DNA of 64,000 nt, from contig NZ_JBGMWH010000007.1 of NCBI RefSeq assembly GCF_041514305.1, positions 1 to 64,000 on the forward strand. Reading direction: 5' to 3'. This document shows, piece by piece, positions 58,491 to 64,000 of this stretch. The notes under the pieces were generated by a model. The model did not search any database, had not been told where the DNA came from, and saw only the letters and a program-made list of their open reading frames with translations. The translations under genes were made by a program, and so were the position numbers. Numbering within the stretch: position 1 is the stretch's first letter; the number at the start of each line of letters is the position of its first letter. Origin of the DNA: Salinarimonas chemoclinalis (GTDB lineage Bacteria; Pseudomonadota; Alphaproteobacteria; Rhizobiales; Beijerinckiaceae).

Positions 58491-59954
58491 ATGTCGATCG
58501 CCTTCCCGCCCCCCGACGCCGGCATCCTGGCGCGGCGCGACGCCATCCTCGCAGGCCTCGCGCCGCTGGTCGCGCCGGACGCGCTGATCGTCACCGAGGA
58601 CGAGCGCCGCGCCTTCGAGACCGACGCGCTCACCGCCTATCGCCGCCTTCCGATGGCGGTGGTGCTGCCCTCCTCGACCGAGGAGGTGTCGGCCGTGATG
58701 CGCTTCTGCCACGCGAACGGGGTCAAGGTGGTCGCCCGCGGCGCGGGCACCTCGCTCGCCGGCGGGGCGATTCCGCAGGAGGACGCGATCGTCGTGGGCG
58801 TCTCCAAGCTCGCGCGCGTGCTGGAGACGGATTTCGCGAACCGCACCATGCGGGTCCAGTCCGGCATCACCAACCTCGCCATCTCCCAGGCGGTGGCGCA
58901 CGAGGGCTTCTTCTACGCGCCGGACCCGTCGAGCCAGCTCGCCTGCACCATCGCCGGCAACGTCGCCATGAATTCCGGCGGCGCGCATTGCCTGAAATAC
59001 GGCGTCACCACCAACAACCTGCTCGGCCTCACGGTGGTGCTCGTCGACGGAACCGTGGTGGACATCGGCGGGGACATGCTCGATGCGCCCGGCTACGACT
59101 TCCTCGGCCTGATGACGGGCTCGGAGGGCCAGCTCGGCATCGTCACGGAGGCGACCGTGCGCATCCTGCGCGCGGCGGAGGGCGCGCGCCCGGCGCTGAT
59201 GGGCTTCGATTCGGTCGAGGAGTGCGGCGCCTGCGTCGCCGCCATCATCGGGGCGGGCATCATCCCCGTCGCGCTCGAATACATGGACAAGCCGGCGATC
59301 GAGATCTGCGAGGCCTTCGCGCATGCGGGCTACCCGCTCGACGTCGAGGCCATGCTGATCATCGAGGTGGAGGGCTCGCAGCAGGAGATCGAGGACGCCT
59401 TCGCGCGCATCGTCGCCATCGCCGCGCCGTTCAACCCGCGCACGCTCAACGTCGCCCAGACCGAGGCCGAGGCCGCTGCGATCTGGAAGGGCCGCAAGTC
59501 CGCCTTCGGCGCCACCGGTCGCGTGGCCGACTACATCTGCATGGACGGCACGATCCCCACCGGCCAGCTGAAGCACGTCCTCAAGCGGATCGACGAGATC
59601 GTGGCGGGCTACGGGCTCCGTGTCGCCAACGTCTTCCACGCCGGCGACGGCAACCTCCACCCGCTGGTGATGTTCGACACCAACGCTCCGGGCGAGATGG
59701 AAAAGGCGGAAGCGGCGGGGGAGGACATTCTGCGGCTGTGCGTCGAGGTCGGCGGCTGCCTCACCGGCGAGCACGGGGTGGGCATCGAGAAGCGCGACCT
59801 GATGACGACGCAGTACAACCCGCAGGATCTGCGCCAGCAGCTGCGGGTGCGCGGCGTGTTCGACCCGATGTGGCTCCTGAACCCGGCCAAGGTGTTCCCC
59901 CTCGAGGGACGCGACCTCGACGACCAGGCTCTCGACGGGCGGGAGGCGGCGTGA
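58491..59954 (+). CDS. glcD: Glycolate oxidase subunit GlcD
   Basis: GlcD is the FAD subunit of glycolate oxidase, oxidising glycolate (or D-lactate) to glyoxylate. The 487-residue length is standard. The FAD-binding PCMH-type domain holds VVARGAGTSLAGGAIP, GITNLAISQAV, CTIAGNVAMNSGGAHCLKYGVTTNNLLG and TGSEGQLGIVTEATVRI. The C-terminal cap has VFHAGDGNLHPLVMFD and GGCLTGEHGVGIEKRDLM. The ATG at 58491 follows GAGGAGG. The stop overlaps the glcE GTG, so both subunits are coupled. Controlled probably by the divergent LysR. Confidence 0.96.
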   Translation: MSIAFPPPDAGILARRDAILAGLAPLVAPDALIVTEDERRAFETDALTAYRRLPMAVVLPSSTEEVSAVMRFCHANGVKVVARGAGTSLAGGAIPQEDAIVVGVSKLARVLETDFANRTMRVQSGITNLAISQAVAHEGFFYAPDPSSQLACTIAGNVAMNSGGAHCLKYGVTTNNLLGLTVVLVDGTVVDIGGDMLDAPGYDFLGLMTGSEGQLGIVTEATVRILRAAEGARPALMGFDSVEECGACVAAIIGAGIIPVALEYMDKPAIEICEAFAHAGYPLDVEAMLIIEVEGSQQEIEDAFARIVAIAAPFNPRTLNVAQTEAEAAAIWKGRKSAFGATGRVADYICMDGTIPTGQLKHVLKRIDEIVAGYGLRVANVFHAGDGNLHPLVMFDTNAPGEMEKAEAAGEDILRLCVEVGGCLTGEHGVGIEKRDLMTTQYNPQDLRQQLRVRGVFDPMWLLNPAKVFPLEGRDLDDQALDGREAA

Positions 59955-61129
59955 CGACCCACAGCCCCGCGAGCGAGGACGAGGTCCGCGCCCTCGTCTC
60001 CGACGCCGCCGCGCGCGCCGTGCCGCTGTCGATCGCCGGCGGCGCGACGAAGCGCGGCGTCGGCCGCCCGGCGCAGACGCAGGAGACGCTGTCGACCCGC
60101 GGCCTGACCGGCGTGACGCTCTACGAGCCCGCCGAGCTGGTCATCGCCGCGCGCGCCGGAACGCCGCTCGACGAGGTCGAGGCGACGCTCGCCGCGAAGA
60201 ACCAGCGCCTCGCCTTCGAGCCGGCGGACTTGCGCTCGCTGCTCGGCACCGAGGGCGAGCCGACGATCGGCGCCGTGGCGGCGGCCAACCTGTCGGGTCC
60301 GCGCCGGATCATGGTCGGCGCCGCGCGCGACGCGCTGATCGGCGTGCGCTTCGTCAACGGCCGCGGCGAGGCCGTGAAGAACGGCGGGCGGGTGATGAAG
60401 AACGTCACCGGGCTCGACCTGGTGAAGACGTTGGCGGGCTCCTGGGGCACGCTCGCCGTGCTCACCGAGGTGACGTTCAAGGTGCTGCCGATCCCGGAGC
60501 GCACGGCGACGCTGGTCTATACCGGGCTGGACGACGCCCGCGCGATCGCCGCGCTTTCGGCGGCGCTCGGCTCGCCCTACGAGGTGACCGGCGCGGCGCA
60601 CGTGCCCGGCGAGGGCGGCGGGGCGGGCACCTTGATCCGCATCGAGGGCTTCGAGGCGTCGGTGCGCTACCGGCTCGGCGAATTGCGGGCGCTCCTGTCG
60701 GACTGGGGCGACCCGGCGCTCGTCGAGGACGCGGACGGCGAGGCGCTCTGGCGCGGCGTGCGCGACGTGGCGCCCTTGGTGACGCCGCCGGAGCGCGCCG
60801 TGTGGAAGATCTCCACCGCGCCCGGCCGCGCCCCCGCGCTCGCCGCCGCGATCGCGGCCGAGACCGACGCGCGCTGGCTCTACGACTGGGGCGGCGGCCT
60901 GATCTGGCTCTCCACCGCGGCCGACGAGGCGGCGGCGCGGATCGTGCGCGCCGCGACCCGCGCCCATCGCGGCCACGCGACGCTGATCCGCGCCCCCGCG
61001 GACCTGCGCGCGGCGGTCGACGTCTTCGAGCCGCTGGCGGCTCCGATGATGACGATGACGAAGGGCCTCAAGGCGAGCTTCGACCCGAGGGGGATCTTCG
61101 AACCGGGGCGGATGTATGCGGGGGTTTGA
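59951..61129 (+). CDS. glcE: Glycolate oxidase subunit GlcE
   Basis: GlcE is the second FAD-type subunit of glycolate oxidase. The 392-residue protein has PLSIAGGATKRGVGRP, VTLYEPAELVIAARAGTPLDEVEATL, GTEGEPTIGAVAAANLSGPRRI, VKNGGRVMKNVTGLDLVKTLAGSWGTLAVLTEVTFKV and a Trp/Arg-rich end (GIFEPGRMYAG). The GTG start at 59951 overlaps the glcD stop (GTGA). The gap of 254 bases to glcF holds a composite inverted repeat, so transcription to glcF passes through long stem structures. Confidence 0.95.
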   Translation: MTTHSPASEDEVRALVSDAAARAVPLSIAGGATKRGVGRPAQTQETLSTRGLTGVTLYEPAELVIAARAGTPLDEVEATLAAKNQRLAFEPADLRSLLGTEGEPTIGAVAAANLSGPRRIMVGAARDALIGVRFVNGRGEAVKNGGRVMKNVTGLDLVKTLAGSWGTLAVLTEVTFKVLPIPERTATLVYTGLDDARAIAALSAALGSPYEVTGAAHVPGEGGGAGTLIRIEGFEASVRYRLGELRALLSDWGDPALVEDADGEALWRGVRDVAPLVTPPERAVWKISTAPGRAPALAAAIAAETDARWLYDWGGGLIWLSTAADEAAARIVRAATRAHRGHATLIRAPADLRAAVDVFEPLAAPMMTMTKGLKASFDPRGIFEPGRMYAGV

Positions 61130-61155
61130 GGACGGGACTGCGGGACGTTCCTCGT

Positions 61156-61344
61156 CCTTCCCTGTAGGGGAAGGTGGCTCGGCGAAGCCGAGACGGATGG
61201 GGCGCGCGGGACGCGCGTTCGGCGAAGCCGAAGAATGGCTCGACCTCCGGCAGACGTCGCGCCGCTTCCGCTTCGCGGAACGCGCTTCGCGCGCCCCATC
61301 CGTCACCGCGCTTCGCGCGGCGCCACCTTCCCCTACAGGGAAGG
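61156..61344. repeat. Composite inverted repeat between glcE and glcF
   Basis: Two units in head-to-head order. Outer arms of 23 bp (61156-61178 and 61322-61344) and inner arms of 17 bp (61192-61208 and 61288-61304) are perfect inverted matches. Between and inside them are short hairpins with a GAA loop: TCGGC-GAA-GCCGA on the left and, read on the other strand, CCGCGC-GAA-GCGCGG on the right; and TTCGGC-GAA-GCCGAA against TTCCGC-GAA-GCGGAA. The stems differ by compensating changes while the loop stays the same. Confidence 0.88.
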
Positions 61345-61383
61345 AGAGACGATGCATCATACGCGTAGGGTGAGAGCAGGGCC

Positions 61384-62745
61384 ATGCAGACCAACTTCAC
61401 ACCCGAGCAGCTCCGCGATCCCGCGACCCGCGAGTCCGAGAAGATCCTGCGCACCTGCGTGCATTGCGGGTTCTGCACGGCGACGTGCCCGACCTATCTG
61501 CTGCTCGGTGACGAGCTCGACAGCCCCCGCGGCCGCATCTACCTGATGAAGGACATGCTGGAGAACGGTAAGCCGGCCAATGCGGAGGTCGTGAAGCACA
61601 TCGACCGCTGCCTGTCGTGCCTCTCGTGCATGACGACCTGCCCGTCCGGGGTGCACTACATGCACCTCGTCGACCATGCGCGGGCCTATATCGAGGAAAC
61701 CTACCAGCGGCCCTGGCACGACCGGCTGCTGCGCGCCACGCTCGCCGCGATCCTGCCCTATCCGAACCGCTTCCGGCTGGCGCTGATCGGGGCGAAGCTC
61801 GGCGCGCCGTTCAAGTCCGTGGCGCGGGCGATCCCGCTGCTGGGACCGCGGCTCGCGGGGATGCTGGATCTGGCGCCGAAGCGCCTGCCCTCGCGCTCGG
61901 CGATCGACGGGCCGCAGGTTTTTCCCGCGCAAGGCGAGCGGCGCGGGCGCGTAGCGCTGCTGCAGGGCTGCGCCCAGCGCGTGCTCGACCCCGGCATCAA
62001 CGAGGCGACGATCCGGCTCCTCACGAGGAGCGGCATCGAGGTGGTGCAGGCCAAGGGCGAGGGCTGCTGCGGCGCGCTCGTCCACCACATGGGCCGCGAG
62101 CACGAGGGCCACGGCTTCGCCAGGCGCGCCATCGACGTCTGGACCCGCGAGATCGAGGGCGAGGGCCTCGACGCCATCGTGATCACCGCGTCCGGCTGCG
62201 GCACCACGATCAAGGATTACGGCTTCATGCTGCGCGAGGACGCCGCCTATGCCGAGAAGGCGGCGCGCGTCTCGGCGCTGGCCAAGGACGTGACGGAATA
62301 CGCCACCACGCTGAAGCTGGTGGCGCCCGGGCGCGACGTGTCCGGCCTCACGGTCGCCTACCATTCCGCCTGCTCGATGCAGCACGGCCAGCAAATCCGG
62401 CTCGAGCCGAAGACGCTGCTGAAGAAGGCGGGCTTCACCGTGAAGGACGTGCCGGAGGGCCACATCTGCTGCGGCTCGGCCGGCACCTACAACCTGCTCC
62501 AACCCGAGATCGCCGGCCAGCTGCGCGCCCGCAAGGTCGCCAACATCGAGAAGACGAAGCCCGATCTCATCGCCACCGGCAACATCGGCTGCATGACCCA
62601 GATCGGCAAGGGCACGGACATCCCCATCGTCCACACCGCCGAGCTGATCGACTGGGCGACCGGCGGGCCGCTGCCGCGGGCGCTGGAGGAGGCCGGCTGG
62701 GCCGACCGGCCGATGACCGACGCGCCGCGGCGGGCGGCCGAGTAG
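61384..62745 (+). CDS. glcF: Glycolate oxidase iron-sulfur subunit GlcF
   Basis: GlcF carries electrons from the flavin subunits to quinone. The 453-residue protein has two [4Fe-4S] sites: CVHCGFCTATCPTYLLLG (residues 20-37) and CLSCLSCMTTCPSGVHY (about 74-90). It ends with two CCG domains (GEGCCGALVHHMGRE, ASGCGTTIKDYG and the second at EGHICCGSAGTYNLLQPEI, GNIGCMTQI). It begins MQTNFTPEQLRDP, as usual for the family. It completes glcDEF, though 254 bases with a composite repeat separate it from glcE. The enzyme complex sits on the inner membrane. Confidence 0.96.
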   Translation: MQTNFTPEQLRDPATRESEKILRTCVHCGFCTATCPTYLLLGDELDSPRGRIYLMKDMLENGKPANAEVVKHIDRCLSCLSCMTTCPSGVHYMHLVDHARAYIEETYQRPWHDRLLRATLAAILPYPNRFRLALIGAKLGAPFKSVARAIPLLGPRLAGMLDLAPKRLPSRSAIDGPQVFPAQGERRGRVALLQGCAQRVLDPGINEATIRLLTRSGIEVVQAKGEGCCGALVHHMGREHEGHGFARRAIDVWTREIEGEGLDAIVITASGCGTTIKDYGFMLREDAAYAEKAARVSALAKDVTEYATTLKLVAPGRDVSGLTVAYHSACSMQHGQQIRLEPKTLLKKAGFTVKDVPEGHICCGSAGTYNLLQPEIAGQLRARKVANIEKTKPDLIATGNIGCMTQIGKGTDIPIVHTAELIDWATGGPLPRALEEAGWADRPMTDAPRRAAE

Positions 62746-62900
62746 CCCGCGACACGCGGCGTTAACCGCGTTCCTCGAGCACCGATTCACCCTGATTCGA
62801 CGAACTGCGCGCGACCCCGCCCTCCCGCGCGCCGGACTCACCGCCCGGCAATCTCCACCGTCGCATCGTCTGCCCGTCATCGAGCGGGCGGAGGGACGCG

Positions 62901-63806
62901 ATGCGGGCGGGATGCGCACGGCGTGGGGGAACGGGGCGGCTCGCGGCCGCGCTCGTCGTCTGCGCACTGCTCCTGCCCGCCGTCGTCGCGATCACCCCCG
63001 CCGCCGCCCGGGACGGCGAGCCCGCCCCCATCGTCACCGCCGAGCTCGGCGGCGGCTTCATCGAGTTCCTGTTCGGCCGCGGCGGCGCGCTGCGCCCGCA
63101 GCCGGAGCCGCAGCTTGCACCGCCGCCGTCTCCCGCGCCCGCGGCCTCGACTCCATCGCCGGCGCAGAGCCCCTCGGGCGTCCTCGCGACGCCCGCCGCC
63201 CCGGGCGTCGGCACGACGTTCTGCGTGCGCACCTGCGACGGCTACGCCTTCCCGCTGGGCACGCTGCGCGGTCGCGCCGACGCGGATCTGCACCGGCGCG
63301 CCTGCGCCGCCGCCTGCCCCGGCGCGCCGACCGCGCTCTTCGTCGGCTCGCGCAACGCCGGCTTCGCGCACGCCCGATCCATCGACGACGGCCGGCCCTA
63401 CGCCGCGCTGGCCAATGCCTTCCTGCATCGCCGCGAGCGTGTCGCCGGCTGCGGCTGCGGCCTCGTCGCCGAGCCCGCCGCGCGCTGGGCGCAGGGCGAC
63501 GCCACGCTGCGGCGGGGAGACGTCGTGGTCACCGCGGACGGCGCCCTCGTCTTCGACGGCGGCGGCCTCGTCGACTTCCGCGACAGCCGCGCGGCCGGCC
63601 CGGCGCTGCGCCGCAAGATCGACGACCGGCTCGGGCTCACAGCGCGCGAGGAGCGTCGCGCCGCCTGGCTGCGCGCGCGCCCGGCCGCGATGCCGGTCGC
63701 CGCGCCGGCGCCCGGCCCCTCCGCCGCGGCGAGCCCCCTGCCGCCGCCGCGCCCGCAGGAACCCGTGCGCATCGCCGAAGGCCCGACGCAGGACGAAGGC
63801 GAGTGA
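62901..63806 (+). CDS. Secreted DUF2865 protein
   Basis: The 301-residue protein has a signal peptide (core AALVVCALLLPAVVAI, cleavage near AAARDG), a Pro/Ala-rich linker of about 60 residues, and the DUF2865 domain with TTFCVRTCDGYAFPLGTLRGRADADLHRRACAAACPGAPTALFVG and RRERVAGCGCGLV. Five or more cysteines suggest disulphides in the periplasm. The C-terminal tail is again Pro/Ala-rich. DUF2865 is largely restricted to Hyphomicrobiales and has no known function. GGAGGG precedes the ATG at 62901. The fragment at the other end of this window has a similar start to the mature protein. Confidence 0.88.
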   Translation: MRAGCARRGGTGRLAAALVVCALLLPAVVAITPAAARDGEPAPIVTAELGGGFIEFLFGRGGALRPQPEPQLAPPPSPAPAASTPSPAQSPSGVLATPAAPGVGTTFCVRTCDGYAFPLGTLRGRADADLHRRACAAACPGAPTALFVGSRNAGFAHARSIDDGRPYAALANAFLHRRERVAGCGCGLVAEPAARWAQGDATLRRGDVVVTADGALVFDGGGLVDFRDSRAAGPALRRKIDDRLGLTAREERRAAWLRARPAAMPVAAPAPGPSAAASPLPPPRPQEPVRIAEGPTQDEGE

Positions 63807-63837
63807 GCGCGCGAGTGAACGACCCGGCCGCGCGCGA

Positions 63838-64000
63838 TCAGTTGAACACGGCCTCGTAGACGCGCTTGCCGTTGAGCTTCTCGACGTCCTGCATCGCGGG
63901 CACCACGGGGGTGATGAACACGCCCTCCATCAGCCCCTTCTTCGGGTGACGGATGTTGTACATCTGGTTGTCGAGGATCGGCGTCGGCGGGGTCACGAAC
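63838..64000 (-). CDS. C-terminal fragment of an unidentified protein
   Basis: The last 54 codons before the right edge read, from the edge inwards, FVTPPTPILDNQMYNIRHPK, KGLMEGVFITPVVPAMQDVE and KLNGKRVYEAVFN, then a TGA stop at 63840-63838. The frame is open to the window edge and codon use is host-like. I do not recognise the family; the mix of Pro, Gly and Val, and phrases such as GVFITPVVPAM, would suit a periplasmic binding or beta-rich protein. It is convergent with the DUF2865 gene (31 bases between stops). Confidence 0.6.
   Translation of the reverse strand, partial: FVTPPTPILDNQMYNIRHPKKGLMEGVFITPVVPAMQDVEKLNGKRVYEAVFN

Noticed and set aside
61130..61383. Insertion sequence between glcE and glcF
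   Set aside because: The inverted arms enclose only about 140 bases and no transposase frame; it is better described as a composite palindromic repeat.

Overview
The window is very GC-rich (by eye above 70 %), densely packed chromosomal DNA of an alphaproteobacterium, most likely of the order Hyphomicrobiales (Rhizobiales). Pointers are the ispH-thrB-rnhA operon, a short OpgH, DUF2865 and DUF3422 proteins, a ybaB-recR pair and many TRAP transporters and short-chain dehydrogenases. I see no rRNA, tRNA, CRISPR array, integrase or transposase. Genus-level placement is not possible from what I can see.

Layout. 1-7.4 kb: the start of a secreted protein (off the left edge), cheZ, rpmG, then the central carbon block tkt-gap-pgk-fba (class I aldolase). 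7.4-8.4 kb: a Fic toxin/antitoxin pair. 8.4-13.3 kb: mgsA, a VKOR-like membrane protein, an SDR, a glycine-rich orphan protein behind an AT-rich promoter, a long acyl-CoA dehydrogenase and a decayed cupin gene. 13.4-21.7 kb: a Tat-exported cyclase-family protein, then fused 5-oxoprolinase divergent from a DctPQM TRAP transporter and its winged-helix regulator; together these look like an uptake-and-hydrolysis unit for 5-oxoproline or a hydantoin-like ring. 21.7-28.7 kb (minus strand): ispH-thrB-rnhA, a periplasmic molybdopterin-fold protein with a GGDEF-EAL protein, denD and a DHRS6-like SDR. 29-37.7 kb (plus): a TAXI-type TRAP system with a UspA protein, then an RND adaptor and pump.

37.7-46.4 kb: small DUF proteins and an SDR, then a four-gene minus-strand operon (MDR dehydrogenase, a degenerate PTPS/QueD homologue, GT4 glycosyltransferase, methyltransferase) that looks like an uncharacterised pterin-like or glycoside pathway. 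Divergent from it are opgH and an overlapping FkbM methyltransferase. 46.4-53 kb: a CAP-domain protein, DUF3422-ybaB-recR, a RloA/RloB defence pair and a carbamoylase/allantoate-hydrolase-type enzyme. 53-64 kb: a type-2 (eukaryote-like) isoleucyl-tRNA synthetase, an SDR, a LysR regulator divergent from glcD-glcE-glcF (glycolate oxidase), a DUF2865 secreted protein, and the 3' end of an unidentified gene.

Most interesting: (i) the PTPS/GT4/methyltransferase operon, whose PTPS homologue has lost catalytic and zinc-binding residues; (ii) two families of palindromic intergenic repeats with conserved arms and changing cores, one showing compensatory base changes; (iii) RloAB and Fic conflict systems inside housekeeping DNA; (iv) the type-2 IleRS; (v) the oxoprolinase-TRAP unit with paired TTGAC half-sites; (vi) opgH overlapping an FkbM methyltransferase.
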